Of a stretch of DNA of 64,000 nucleotides, positions 8,486 through 17,548 are shown piece by piece. Positions within the stretch are counted from its first letter, which is position 1. Every line of letters begins with the position of its first letter. Under the pieces are notes generated by a model. It saw only the letters and a program-made list of their open reading frames with translations, was not told the origin of the DNA and made no database searches. The position numbers and the translations under genes were made by a program. This DNA is from a virus: the IMG/VR virus record IMGVR_UViG_3300049218_000083, positions 1 through 64,000 of that record, one strand, 5' to 3'.

Positions 8486-8974
8486 TTATGGATGGAATGT
8501 GTTATCGTTGTACTGGGTGTAGACGTTAGCGTATCCGCCGCCAGCGTCGCCTTCCTTGTTCAACTTAAGGATCAGCGTAAATCCGTCGCCTGGAATAGCA
8601 CCTTGAATAGTAAGTCCAAGATCACCACCCAAACCGTGATTCAAATTCGCAGTGTTTGCTGCAAGTGGGTTTGGCATGTACGCTTCAAACACGCTTGAAG
8701 TTTTACCACCAACAACAGCCAAGTCACTGTTTCCGCCAGCGCCAGTTCCAACCCATTGAAGGAGTGCATAGCCATTGGCAAAACCAGCAGCATACTGAAT
8801 AGAAATACAAGACAACACGCATGGCTTAGAGCTGTTTGCATAAGCGAGAGTGTTTGCCTGAATGATCTGAGTGTTACTGTTGGTTGCAGCCGTGTAATAG
8901 CCAACGATCTTAACAACAGTGCGATCGCCTGTATCGACCAAAATTTGTACTTCAGGGACGTTAGGTGTTGACAT
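8486..8974 (-). CDS. Small beta-rich virion protein, unknown
   Basis: 162 aa. Rich in Gly, Asn, Ala and Thr with no charged helices, starting MSTPNVPEVQIL. The composition resembles capsid-surface or cement proteins. It lies within the head cluster between probable internal proteins, but lacks the basic N-terminal targeting peptide they share, so it may be an outer decoration protein. No family recognised. Confidence 0.45.
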   Translation of the reverse strand: MSTPNVPEVQILVDTGDRTVVKIVGYYTAATNSNTQIIQANTLAYANSSKPCVLSCISIQYAAGFANGYALLQWVGTGAGGNSDLAVVGGKTSSVFEAYMPNPLAANTANLNHGLGGDLGLTIQGAIPGDGFTLILKLNKEGDAGGGYANVYTQYNDNTFHP

Positions 8975-8983
8975 CGTATCCTC

Positions 8984-10153
8984 TTACTTCAAATGGGTCG
9001 ACACAAATTTGGCGACCTTGCTCAATCCTGCTGGGCCACTGTTGATAAGAGACTCAATCTTCTTCTTATTCTGTGGATTTACCTTACTATGTAGCTTCAT
9101 GATCATTGCTGCTGTAGGATGATCAACCATGCCTGAAGAGCCGTTCTTGTAACGCACCTGAGCTGGATGACGTGTTTTCGTAATTGCGTGCAGCGTGTGA
9201 ATCGTTGCTTCATGTACAACATCTTCACCGAGCTCGGCAGCCGCATGCTTGTACTTGGCATAATGATGGTTTGCGCGACCTTCGTCACCTTCGATGTGAT
9301 GGCCGGCAGCTGACTTGAAATGATTTAGAGCTTTCTCACCATAACGCTGACGGACGACTTTTTCAATGTGACGATGTGGGCGGAATGATGGATCTTTCAG
9401 ATTGCGCGGACTTTGTAGATGCTTGACGTACATACCGAATAGGTTGTCGGAAGTATCTTCATTGACGCCAATCAGTGCCATGTAGTCTTCGTACACGTCA
9501 TCGATGATGTCATCATTCCAGTCTGATACGTCGTCTCCATTCTCTTCTAGTTCAGAACCGAGCCAGTTGTAAAGAGCGATGTCCAATTCACCCTTGTTAC
9601 CTTCGCCAACCAAACGCTTGTATGCCGCCTGTATAACGTCGATCTTGCGCTGACGGGGAATATCGTCGAACCCTTCTGTAAGAGTGTCTAGGTTCTCACC
9701 GTGCTGCTTGATATGATGCTGAAGCGTCTTGACAGACAGCTGATGCTTGTTAGCAGCCTTGATGTGTGCAGCTAGATTGCGAGGGTATGCCTTTGGGTCC
9801 GCAGCAGTGATGTCAGCCTTTTGCTTCGTTTTGGTCATAGCTTTACGAGTCGTTTCGACATCGCGTTCAAGGGTACGACGATCGGTGCGGATCTTCTTCA
9901 GTTCCGGACTCATTGCTTCATCAAGTGATTCTGTGAAATTGCCTACAGTGCTCAGCAAACGCTTTCCTAATGTTTCTGGGTTGTATGGAATCGCAACCTC
10001 AAGATCAAGGTTGTCATTGCGATAGGTTGCGACACGCTGGTTGTTTGGAAACAGACGAATCGCCTTTCTACGCATTGTAAGAACTGTAGGTGGATCCTGG
10101 AATGCAGGTGACTCCGTCAGTTCTCGAGTTCGTAGTTCTTTCAAAGTTTTCAT
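8984..10153 (-). CDS. Probable internal head protein with LxE cleavage sites
   Basis: 389 aa, no known family. N-terminus MKTLKELRTRELTES contains LTE near residue 13, and a further LDEA occurs near residue 77; both fit the gp21 protease rule. Charged, helical and rich in Lys, His and Glu. The C-terminal third has His clusters (HHIEG, NHHYAKYKHAAAE). The next gene upstream overlaps by one base. Probably packaged with the DNA. Confidence 0.5.
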   Translation of the reverse strand: MKTLKELRTRELTESPAFQDPPTVLTMRRKAIRLFPNNQRVATYRNDNLDLEVAIPYNPETLGKRLLSTVGNFTESLDEAMSPELKKIRTDRRTLERDVETTRKAMTKTKQKADITAADPKAYPRNLAAHIKAANKHQLSVKTLQHHIKQHGENLDTLTEGFDDIPRQRKIDVIQAAYKRLVGEGNKGELDIALYNWLGSELEENGDDVSDWNDDIIDDVYEDYMALIGVNEDTSDNLFGMYVKHLQSPRNLKDPSFRPHRHIEKVVRQRYGEKALNHFKSAAGHHIEGDEGRANHHYAKYKHAAAELGEDVVHEATIHTLHAITKTRHPAQVRYKNGSSGMVDHPTAAMIMKLHSKVNPQNKKKIESLINSGPAGLSKVAKFVSTHLK

Positions 10154-11859
10154 TAGTATGCTGTGTCCAATGCCTTGGTGGTGTGTGGGTGACCCTTGAC
10201 CGGACCACCCTCATCAGCCTCTTGTCCCATTTTGTGCAACTCAGCGTGCTTACCAGAGTGACTCTTCACCAACTCTTTCTCAGCTTTGTGGTACAAAGCA
10301 TGGTGCTTGGTGTTCTTGTGAAGGAAGTCAGCAGCATCGTGACGCTGTCCACCACTGTTAGCAGAAAAGGCTCCATGTAGGACTGAAGTCAAATGCGGGA
10401 ACTTCTCAGCTGCTTCTGTGATAACTTCTTCCTTGGTCAGTCTGTCGGTTGCTTTTTCGATACCGTTGATGCGCTTTACAGCTTTCTTCCAATGAGCGCG
10501 AGATGGTGTTCCACGTTCAAGGTTTTGACCAGCAGTATGTGCATGAGCTGCTGCGCCGTTCAAACCACCAGATGCCTTCTTGATGTAACGGCCAAGCAAT
10601 CCCTTTGACAATTCATTGACTACAGCTTCATCCTGACGGTGGGACTTGTCCCAATGAGCTGCATCTGTGTGACGACTTTCGTCTTCTTCACGTTCCTTCT
10701 TTTCTTTTGCCAAGCGAGCAACCAATGCTGCGTGGATTCCCCTTGATACAGTTTGACCAGCACGGAAATACGCACGAGAACCAGCGCGGAATGTTCCACG
10801 ACGTGCTTCGTCAAGCTCTGTTTCCTCACCAACGTGACCGAAGTTTTGAGCGAAGGTTGCCATCTTAGCAGCATGACCACCAGCAGCCTTTCCCTTTGCT
10901 ATGTCAGCAGCGGTAATCGGTGCGTTTGGGTCCTTGTGTAGCCACGCATGGAACGCACCTTTCTTCACATGAATCGTTGATTCTTCAACCTGTGGAAGAA
11001 CAGATTCATCACGACGTTGGTTTTTCTCTTTGTCTTTTCGCTTCTGGTTGAAACGTTCAGCACGCTTGTCCTTGAAGGTTTTCTTGATAGAAGCAGTTTC
11101 GTGGTTTGGGTTGTTGCCTGATTCGTTCATTGTATCTTCCTTAATGGAGTGAATAGCACCCTTACTAAGTGTCGTGTTAAAACTCCCACGACTGTGCTTT
11201 CCATATGGCTTCTCACCCTTCACGTGAGCAACGTGGTGATCTTTGAATATGGTGTCATTGTGAACAGCATATCCATGTCGCGCCGCATCAGCTTTCCAAG
11301 CATCTAGATCAGTATGCTTCTTTGTGTGGTGAAGGATTTCGTCAGATGGATCTTCGACACCCTCTTTCACAGCATGAACACCTTCACGGTTGGCCCACTG
11401 CTTAGCATGAGAATGCGCTTCTTCTTTATCGTCAGTATGATAGTCAGCCTTCTCTTGATGGACGCCATCTACGAAGTGCTTTACACGGTGTTCTTCCCAT
11501 TCCTTATCACGGTACACTTTCGCAGTGCGGTTGCCGTTGGTGTGGGTAGCTGTAAGCTTCAATGCTTCGTCAAGTGTTTCTTCCTTGACGTTGTGGTTTT
11601 TCACATGCTGATGATCTTCATAACTAAAGCGATGGTGTTCACCAGTTTTATGATCACGAATAACGTAATGATCATTGGCAACGTGGTGAAGATGACCTTC
11701 CTTCTTATCACCATGTTCTGGGTGATAGTAGTCCATGGTGCTTACCGCAAATCCGCGTGCCTTGTCTTTCTTGTTCGCAGCATGGATTCGATGAATCGTT
11801 CCCGTATCGAACCCGATATGCTTTGTCGCAAGATCGCGATATGAAGCTTCAGTCAACAT
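10153..11859 (-). CDS. Large His-rich internal head protein, probably multi-processed
   Basis: 568 aa. It begins MLTEAS and carries further LDEA sequences (about residues 97 and 355), all fitting Leu-x-Glu sites for the head protease. His content is very high, and several short domains look like independent modules separated by the LxE sites, for example one with GAFHAWLHKD. The pattern suggests a precursor cut into peptides that stay in the capsid, as T4 gp22 and gp67 are. No enzymatic motif seen. Confidence 0.5.
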   Translation of the reverse strand: MLTEASYRDLATKHIGFDTGTIHRIHAANKKDKARGFAVSTMDYYHPEHGDKKEGHLHHVANDHYVIRDHKTGEHHRFSYEDHQHVKNHNVKEETLDEALKLTATHTNGNRTAKVYRDKEWEEHRVKHFVDGVHQEKADYHTDDKEEAHSHAKQWANREGVHAVKEGVEDPSDEILHHTKKHTDLDAWKADAARHGYAVHNDTIFKDHHVAHVKGEKPYGKHSRGSFNTTLSKGAIHSIKEDTMNESGNNPNHETASIKKTFKDKRAERFNQKRKDKEKNQRRDESVLPQVEESTIHVKKGAFHAWLHKDPNAPITAADIAKGKAAGGHAAKMATFAQNFGHVGEETELDEARRGTFRAGSRAYFRAGQTVSRGIHAALVARLAKEKKEREEDESRHTDAAHWDKSHRQDEAVVNELSKGLLGRYIKKASGGLNGAAAHAHTAGQNLERGTPSRAHWKKAVKRINGIEKATDRLTKEEVITEAAEKFPHLTSVLHGAFSANSGGQRHDAADFLHKNTKHHALYHKAEKELVKSHSGKHAELHKMGQEADEGGPVKGHPHTTKALDTAY

Positions 11860-11877
11860 GGAGAAGACTCCTGGAAA

Positions 11878-12390
11878 TTAAGACATCTTCCCAAGGTGCT
11901 TCACGTCAACACCCTTGCTACCGTGGTGGACTGCAAACTTGTGCATTCCGCCAGATCCAGCAACATAGTAGTGCATTTCATGCTTGTCAGCATCAATGCC
12001 ACCATGGTCCTTGCTGATATGGTAATGTGGAGTGTGGAACTGCTGGAAAGTACCACGAGTGCTTACTGGCTCATGTTGGCCGGTTGCAGCAGCGTGAACA
12101 GCGTGTGCCATATGCTCAACAGAGCCTGGAGTGATGACCTTTTCGTCAACGACTTCAGTGTCTTCTACGACCTTCTTTCCTGGCATCGTTGGCTTACCCT
12201 TGATCTTTGGTCTCCAAGAGATATGAGGAAGCTTTGGGTCATGAATACCACCAGCCTCGTTGATAAGAGTTGAAGCGACTTCGATCTTGGTCTCAGCAAG
12301 GATAGCATCTACCTTTGCTTCGACAGCTTCGTTGAACTTCTGCTTGAAGCCGATAGCATCTTTGTTTTGAGCGGATTGTACTAGTGACAT
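11878..12390 (-). CDS. 67: Prohead core protein gp67-like
   Basis: 170 aa. The first 45 residues (SLVQSAQNKDAIGFKQKFNEA and following) align in pattern with the N-terminus of T4 gp67: a helix with a short acid/amide turn, then FxEA, then a basic helix ending in IEVA. T4 gp67 is a scaffold core protein directly downstream of portal gene 20, as here. The remaining 120 residues are extra compared with T4 (80 aa) and are Gly/His-rich, like the neighbouring internal proteins. Confidence 0.72.
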   Translation of the reverse strand: MSLVQSAQNKDAIGFKQKFNEAVEAKVDAILAETKIEVASTLINEAGGIHDPKLPHISWRPKIKGKPTMPGKKVVEDTEVVDEKVITPGSVEHMAHAVHAAATGQHEPVSTRGTFQQFHTPHYHISKDHGGIDADKHEMHYYVAGSGGMHKFAVHHGSKGVDVKHLGKMS

Positions 12391-12422
12391 TGTGATTCTC
12401 TCGTGGGAACGGGACTTACCTG

Positions 12423-12430
12423 TTATTTAG
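12423..12430 (-). promoter_or_regulatory. Late-type promoter box CTAAATAA before gp67
   Basis: Read on the minus strand as CTAAATAA, 33 nt before the gp67 ATG, in the gap after gp20. Matches the boxes in front of the other virion units. Confidence 0.6.
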
Positions 12431-12443
12431 TGTTATCAGGATC

Positions 12444-14078
12444 TTAGACAAGCTGATTCATTACTCGCTTGTTGAGCTCGCCAGCCTGATCCGTTGGTTG
12501 TTGCTCACCTGGCTTGACTGGACCTGGAGGAGGTGGTGGACCTGGAGGAGCAGCAGAACCAGCCAATGGGCCAGCTTCCTTCTCAATGTCCTTCGCTTCC
12601 TTCTTCATTTGCTTCTCTTCCTTGGCGATTTCAGCTTCGTCCATCATCAGGATGTTTTCCTTGACCCAACGCTCGCTGTAGAAACGACCAATGAAAGGCT
12701 CGACCAATGTCAGCGTGTTCATGCGGTTCGTAATCAACTCGGCTTCCTTCAACTCGGTGAAGTTGTTGTCCTTCACGAAGCGATAGGTGACATCCTGACG
12801 CATCTCAGCCCATTCATCGAGGGTACAGATGCCTTTCAATGTCAACTGACGCTGAAGCAATTCATCGAACAGCATTGAGAAGCGATTACGAAGTTTCTGA
12901 ACGAATTTGTCGAACTTGATTTCGTCACGAGTGATTTCAGCTGGACGACCAAGGTTGAAACCAGAATTTGTTTCAAGACGTGAAATAGGAACGCACAATG
13001 CGCGGTAAAGCTTCTTCTCGAAGTACAATACGGCATCCATGTTGTCAAATCCCTGACCTGATGGCAGCGTGGTAATTTCGGTTGACTTGTCTGGGGTTGA
13101 ACGAGGCATCCAGAAGTCTTCAAGCATAGAGAAATGTTTTCTGTCGTCTCGAATTTCACCAGTTCCAGCATCATATACAAGCTTGTTGCGGTACTTGGTC
13201 ATAATGTCTTTCAAGTACTGTTCAGCCTTTGCTTTTGGCAAACCACCAGTACCGACGTAAAATACACGACGCTCAGGAGCGCGAGAAACCTTGTAGATGA
13301 CAGTTGCGTCTTCGATGAAGCGCAGCTGGTTCATTGGACGGATAGCTTTGTGCAGATAACTCAACACGGTTGACTTGGCTGGGTCGAACAGTCCTGAAGT
13401 CAAGTGAATCACGGAGTCTTGAGACAGTTTCACACCACCAGCAAAGTTGCCGATGATCTGTGGTGACTGAATGCTGTTGTTTACGATCTTCTCATTGTAG
13501 AGATAGAACACTTCGATTTTTGTGATTACATCAATTCCATCAGAATTCTTCTGCTTTGTGATGTTACGGATTTTGCGAATACGACGTGGATCAATGAACG
13601 TCAGCTGTTGGATACCGTCGCGTGGATTTTCAGGATCGATGACAACGTTCCAGTATGCACGACCGTCGACATACCAACGACGGAAAATATCAGGACCATA
13701 TTTGTTGAAGTCAAGAAGCTTGAGAACGTTCTTGAACTCGTCACGAATCATTGTCTTGATTTCATCTTCCTGATCAAGGTCATCGAGGTTGATTTCAACG
13801 CTCTTGCCATGATCGTCGTGGACGATAGCTTCGTTGATGATGTCATCGATAGCGTTTTCCATTTCTGGTTGCATCGCCATCGTGCGATACTTTGATAGGA
13901 GGTCGACTTCGGAACGGTATGTGCCATCAAGGTCAACGTACACCCCATAATGGGCTCCTGAATTGATGTTTATAGCACCATCTTCAAGACTTGGTGATAC
14001 TACACTTTCCGGAACTTCCTTCTCAGTGTCTTGGCGTTTTATTTCGAACCCGAAGAGCTTAATAGAATTTTGTGCCAT
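12444..14078 (-). CDS. 20: Portal vertex protein gp20
   Basis: 544 aa (T4 gp20 is 524). Portal features include an early GAHYGVYVDLD segment, repeated acidic helices, an IDPRRIRKIR stretch, and a long FYVGTGGLPKAKAEQYL region highly typical of gp20. The C-terminus is Pro-rich (PPGPPPPPGP). It forms the dodecameric DNA entry ring at one capsid vertex and binds terminase and neck. It overlaps by one base with the HNH endonuclease gene inserted directly upstream. Confidence 0.95.
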   Translation of the reverse strand: MAQNSIKLFGFEIKRQDTEKEVPESVVSPSLEDGAININSGAHYGVYVDLDGTYRSEVDLLSKYRTMAMQPEMENAIDDIINEAIVHDDHGKSVEINLDDLDQEDEIKTMIRDEFKNVLKLLDFNKYGPDIFRRWYVDGRAYWNVVIDPENPRDGIQQLTFIDPRRIRKIRNITKQKNSDGIDVITKIEVFYLYNEKIVNNSIQSPQIIGNFAGGVKLSQDSVIHLTSGLFDPAKSTVLSYLHKAIRPMNQLRFIEDATVIYKVSRAPERRVFYVGTGGLPKAKAEQYLKDIMTKYRNKLVYDAGTGEIRDDRKHFSMLEDFWMPRSTPDKSTEITTLPSGQGFDNMDAVLYFEKKLYRALCVPISRLETNSGFNLGRPAEITRDEIKFDKFVQKLRNRFSMLFDELLQRQLTLKGICTLDEWAEMRQDVTYRFVKDNNFTELKEAELITNRMNTLTLVEPFIGRFYSERWVKENILMMDEAEIAKEEKQMKKEAKDIEKEAGPLAGSAAPPGPPPPPGPVKPGEQQPTDQAGELNKRVMNQLV

Positions 14079-14599
14079 TACAATCTACTCCACCCATCAG
14101 TGCCAAGTAGGCTACGGATTCGGCTATATGTTTTATCGACCAAATTTCTGCCTCTCTTGTTTGCTCTTACTGGAATCTTACCAGCCAAAGCTTCGGCAGC
14201 TTCACTTACGGAACCAAATGTTCCATACGGAGTATTTATTGCGCAAGCATTGTTGTTGATTCCACCTGTCTGGTTGACGTGTGGACGCTTGCCGCGCATT
14301 GCTTGTTTGTGTGCTTCAGTTTTCGGCTTGGACAGCTTAGCAATCGTCTCAAGAGTATGTTTCATACCCAAGCGATATTTGTGTCCTTTGTTTGCTTTGG
14401 ATACAGCGATCCTTGCTGCCTCTTCATGAGTGATCAACCCAGCGAGTCCTTTCCAGGCAATTTCATCCTGCCACATACCATGTTGCTCAAACAAAACACG
14501 ATGAGCTTCAGCGTGCTGTTCTACCGTTAAATCGACGATATTAGATGGGTCATTTGACCCACCCATATGCTTCGGAATTACATGGTGTTTATGCATCAC
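14078..14599 (-). CDS. HNH homing endonuclease, free-standing
   Basis: 173 aa. Opens with HKHHVIPKHMGGSNDPSNIVDLT and then EQHAEAHRVL, the HNH metal-finger pattern of phage homing endonucleases. The middle has a NUMOD3-like GxKHT stretch and the end a helix-turn-helix-like NTPYGTFGSVSEAAEAL segment (NUMOD1-like). It is wedged between tube and portal genes, consistent with site-specific invasion. Its N-terminus is very similar to the decayed copy at 44591-44740. Confidence 0.85.
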   Translation of the reverse strand: MMHKHHVIPKHMGGSNDPSNIVDLTVEQHAEAHRVLFEQHGMWQDEIAWKGLAGLITHEEAARIAVSKANKGHKYRLGMKHTLETIAKLSKPKTEAHKQAMRGKRPHVNQTGGINNNACAINTPYGTFGSVSEAAEALAGKIPVRANKRGRNLVDKTYSRIRSLLGTDGWSRL

Positions 14600-14605
14600 A
14601 AAGTC

Positions 14606-14613
14606 CTAAATAT
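14606..14613 (+). promoter_or_regulatory. Late-type box CTAAATAT on plus strand
   Basis: CTAAATAT on the plus strand ends 9 nt before the 5' end of the tRNA-like gene, so it could drive that tRNA. It points against the surrounding virion genes. Confidence 0.45.
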
Positions 14614-14622
14614 GAGGTTAAT

Positions 14623-14711
14623 GCGCCTGTAGCTCAGGGGAGACCCTCAGAAAGTCACAGAGCAATTGCCTGATAAGCAATAGGTCGTTGGTTCGACTCC
14701 AACCAGGCGCG
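14623..14711 (+). tRNA. tRNA-Ile (GAT) with an enlarged D-loop
   Basis: Acceptor stem GCGCCTG/CAGGCGC (7 of 7 pairs), D-stem GCTC/GAGC, anticodon stem ATTGC/GCAAT with loop CTGATAA (anticodon GAT, Ile), 5-nt variable loop, T-stem GTTGG/CCAAC with TTCGACT, discriminator G. No CCA is encoded. The D-loop (14636-14659) has 24 nt instead of the usual 7-11; the extra part can fold as AGGG-GAGA-CCCT, a 4-bp hairpin with a GNRA-type loop. It lies on the strand opposite to all neighbours. Confidence 0.8.
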
Positions 14712-14724
14712 CACCTCAGTTCAA

Positions 14725-15291
14725 TTAAACAGCAGCTGGCTGATAATCTCCAGCACCAGAACTAAGAAAGTACTGAACAGCAAGCGTGCACGACCATTCC
14801 TCGATACTATCATTCTGACCCCAGTCAACTTCAATCGGGCTGATATCGATTGGCCAAATGCCAACGAATTGGTACTGCGCAATTTGTGATCCATCCTTGC
14901 CATACTGAGTCACAGTTGCATCGACGCCATAACCACCATCGATAACGTCAGCAGCCGTGTTGCGAACGTTGAGGATTGGGTCGTTGATACCGTTGACCCA
15001 CTGCTCGAACGCAGAACGGATGGTGAAGTTTTCATCGTTGATGATTTGAATGGTCCAGTCCTGGTACTGACGGTTGCCGGCAAGCTTGACTTCACGACCG
15101 AAGTAGTAAAGAGGAGCCATGCCAACAGAAGTGCCTGGAAGCTGTGCAGCCTTCGCTTGGAAGGTTGCTAGCTGTGAAGCACCACCACCGAACGCCACGT
15201 ATGATGGAAACGGAAGTTGGATGTCGAACAGGTTGGCACGTGCGCCATCACCGGTCAGGTTTGTACGGAATTGTGTGACATCGAATGAAAT
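14725..15291 (-). CDS. 19: Tail tube protein gp19 with probable ATT start
   Basis: 188 aa if translation begins at the ATT at 15291. The ribosome site AGGGAGAAGG lies just before that ATT. The first ATG-like alternative in frame is a GTG at 15198, which would cut off residues matching the T4 gp19 start: GARANLFDIQL corresponds to FARPNLFQVEI, and TFQAKAAQLPG to TFQCKATALPA. The conserved KLAGNRQYQDWTI and GIWPIDISPIEVDW segments follow. It polymerises into the inner tail tube. A homing endonuclease-type gene ends 14 nt upstream and may have replaced the original start region. Confidence 0.85.
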   Translation of the reverse strand: MSFDVTQFRTNLTGDGARANLFDIQLPFPSYVAFGGGASQLATFQAKAAQLPGTSVGMAPLYYFGREVKLAGNRQYQDWTIQIINDENFTIRSAFEQWVNGINDPILNVRNTAADVIDGGYGVDATVTQYGKDGSQIAQYQFVGIWPIDISPIEVDWGQNDSIEEWSCTLAVQYFLSSGAGDYQPAAV

Positions 15292-15305
15292 GGTCCTTCT
15301 CCCTG

Positions 15306-15740
15306 TTAGGCTTTAGCCTTTTCCATCCAGATACGCTTTCCGGTAATTGGATCTTTCTTCCAAGTTTTACCAACTGACGACATCTCTGGATGTTGTTTAT
15401 AGAATTCTCTCATCACATTACCATGGCCCAGTCGACCATTCTTAGCGAAATGATGATTCTCTCTGATATTTAGCTTTGCTTCTTTCGTGTGTCTGTAGTC
15501 GCGAATCTTAGCATTATGCTCTTCTGTATGCCTTCTGCCCAAGTGCCATTGTCTATTTGCTTCAATAGACTCTGGCGAATGCTTTCTTCCATACCAATAG
15601 GAGTCTTGTCCGCTAGGAACAGGAGGTCCTGGTAGTCTTGTTACACCTTCCGGCAATACAATCCTACCACTTACACGCTCATCACAAATTACAATGGGTG
15701 TCAGTTCAACACCCATTACTTTCGCTATGGCTTCATTCAT
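15306..15740 (-). CDS. NUMOD3-type homing endonuclease-like protein
   Basis: 144 aa. The centre holds repeated short DNA-binding modules of the NUMOD3 kind (YGRKHSPESIEANRQWHLG, then GRRHTEEHNAKIRD), usually found in homing endonucleases. The N-terminus (VICDERVSGR, then Pro-rich) has no clear nuclease signature, and the C-terminus has KTWKKDPITGKRIWMEK. It sits exactly between sheath and tube genes with minimal spacing. Probably a homing endonuclease or a derivative lacking part of the catalytic domain. Confidence 0.65.
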   Translation of the reverse strand: MNEAIAKVMGVELTPIVICDERVSGRIVLPEGVTRLPGPPVPSGQDSYWYGRKHSPESIEANRQWHLGRRHTEEHNAKIRDYRHTKEAKLNIRENHHFAKNGRLGHGNVMREFYKQHPEMSSVGKTWKKDPITGKRIWMEKAKA

Positions 15741-15743
15741 ACT

Positions 15744-17486
15744 TTAGGCGATACCAGTCTGGCCAACAACTTCGTTGAAGCTGACTCCGGTTCCAACAGC
15801 GACGAAGTTCAACAAGATGAAGTTGATAGAACGCGCTGGCTGGACATAGATGTCGCCAACGAATTGGTCTGCATCGATGACTGCTGGCGTGTTGTTTGTG
15901 GTGTCGCAAACAACTTGGAATGCCGTAATACCACGCTGACCTTGGATTGTACGCAAGTATGGAGTGATCAAGCTTACGAATTGTGCACGAGTGAACGTGT
16001 CATTGAACTCGAACAAGCTAGAACGTGCTGCCAAACTGATTTGCTGTTCCATAACAAGGAACAAACGACGAACGTTGATACGATCAAACGCAGAGTCGTA
16101 GTTCAAGTGGGTCTTGTCACCGTAAAGCAAGGTTCCCTGACCTGGCAAAGAAACAACTGGGTTGATTCCTGCAAGGTAAAGAGCATTACGATCAGATTGA
16201 CCAGGGTTGTAAGCAAGCTTGACAACGTTGTTGATGACACCACGCTGAAGACCAGCTGGAGACCACCATGGAGCATTGGTTGCGTCTGTACGTGCGCACA
16301 AACCAGCGATGTCGCCAGCAAGTGGAATGTAACGGTAGACGTCGTTGTACTTGTCATACTGGTACTTGTAGCCAGTGTCAAGAACAGCGTATGAGCTGTA
16401 AGCAACGTTTGCACCCCATGCAAGAACTGCCGCAAGAGCCGCACCCTGGCCTGTAGCCTGAGCCGCAGCAAGTGGAGCAGAAGCGAACGCAACAGAGTCC
16501 TTACGAACTGCCGCAACGTCTTGGATGACGTAGTTCTGAACAGTGGTGTTAGAGTTTCCGGTGATCAACAATTCGACGCTAACGAAAGTTGGATCAGCGA
16601 AGTATCCCCATCCAGTGATCAAGTTTGCGCTGGTTACAATACCGTTGTTTCCGTTTGAGAACTGAACAACGTTTGCAGTTGCGTCAGAACCAAAGCTTGG
16701 AGCAACAAGCATTTGCGCAGTCGTGTTACCCCAACCAACAGTGTTAGCCTGAGGAACGCCGACGTTGTAGATGTACTGAGACTGAGCCCAGATGACTTCC
16801 TTGTAATAATTTGCCTGGCCAGTAGCAGTCTGCGCGTCCTTCAACTTTGAAAGACCCTGGTAGACTTCAAGAACCGTGTTAGCCTGACCAGTGATCAAGC
16901 CACCTGCGTCAACAACAAGGATGTGAACTTCGTCACCAGTTACGACGCCATTTGTAAGCTGGCTAACATAAGGAGTGGTGTTAGGAGCCCATGCGAACTG
17001 GTTTGCGAAGCTGTAAAGTGGTGAAGCTGGGTTGGTTGCAGCAGTTGTCCACGCTGCGCCATTAGCGAACGTGATGACTGAGATGCTGTTTCCAAGACCG
17101 CCTGGGAAGCGAGCGATGTAGTTGTTAGACGCAAGAGTGGTCTGGTATACACCGTCAAAGTAAGCTGTTGGATTGTCAACCTCGATTGCGATTCCGGTGT
17201 TAGAGCCGGTTGCGTTCAACATTCCCGTACCTTGTGCACGAAGAACTTGAAGGTTGTTTGAGTATGACAAGAAGTTAGCACCTTGGAAGAATGATTCCGC
17301 AGTGTTATTGTCAGGTTCTGAGAACGTAGATACCAACTGAACTTCGTTAGAAACCGGAGTAATGTAGTTTACAGGTCCCCAGTTGAACTGGCCAACCAAT
17401 GCCGCAACAGAAGTTGCAACAGCGGGAACTGAAGATACAAGACTGACTTCGTTTGTTACGATTCCAGGGCTGACTGGGAATGACAT
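15744..17486 (-). CDS. 18: Tail sheath protein gp18
   Basis: 580 aa (T4 gp18 is 659). It opens SFPVSPGIVTNEV, typical of contractile sheath N-termini, and the C-terminal third contains the conserved LYGDKT...FDRINVRRLF segment and the FNDTFTRAQF helix of the sheath polymerisation domain. It forms the contractile outer tail. The gene follows a terminator and a late-type promoter, so it starts its own late unit. Confidence 0.95.
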   Translation of the reverse strand: MSFPVSPGIVTNEVSLVSSVPAVATSVAALVGQFNWGPVNYITPVSNEVQLVSTFSEPDNNTAESFFQGANFLSYSNNLQVLRAQGTGMLNATGSNTGIAIEVDNPTAYFDGVYQTTLASNNYIARFPGGLGNSISVITFANGAAWTTAATNPASPLYSFANQFAWAPNTTPYVSQLTNGVVTGDEVHILVVDAGGLITGQANTVLEVYQGLSKLKDAQTATGQANYYKEVIWAQSQYIYNVGVPQANTVGWGNTTAQMLVAPSFGSDATANVVQFSNGNNGIVTSANLITGWGYFADPTFVSVELLITGNSNTTVQNYVIQDVAAVRKDSVAFASAPLAAAQATGQGAALAAVLAWGANVAYSSYAVLDTGYKYQYDKYNDVYRYIPLAGDIAGLCARTDATNAPWWSPAGLQRGVINNVVKLAYNPGQSDRNALYLAGINPVVSLPGQGTLLYGDKTHLNYDSAFDRINVRRLFLVMEQQISLAARSSLFEFNDTFTRAQFVSLITPYLRTIQGQRGITAFQVVCDTTNNTPAVIDADQFVGDIYVQPARSINFILLNFVAVGTGVSFNEVVGQTGIA

Positions 17487-17514
17487 ATGTTATAACTCCT
17501 TGAAGCAATACAGT

Positions 17515-17522
17515 GTATTTAG
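17515..17522 (-). promoter_or_regulatory. Late-type promoter box CTAAATAC before gp18
   Basis: Read on the minus strand as CCTAAATACAC, 29 nt before the gp18 ATG with AAGGAG in the leader. It lies just past the terminator that closes the accessory block. Confidence 0.7.
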
Positions 17523-17548
17523 GAAATACGGTTTTTCGCGCTGTAATG

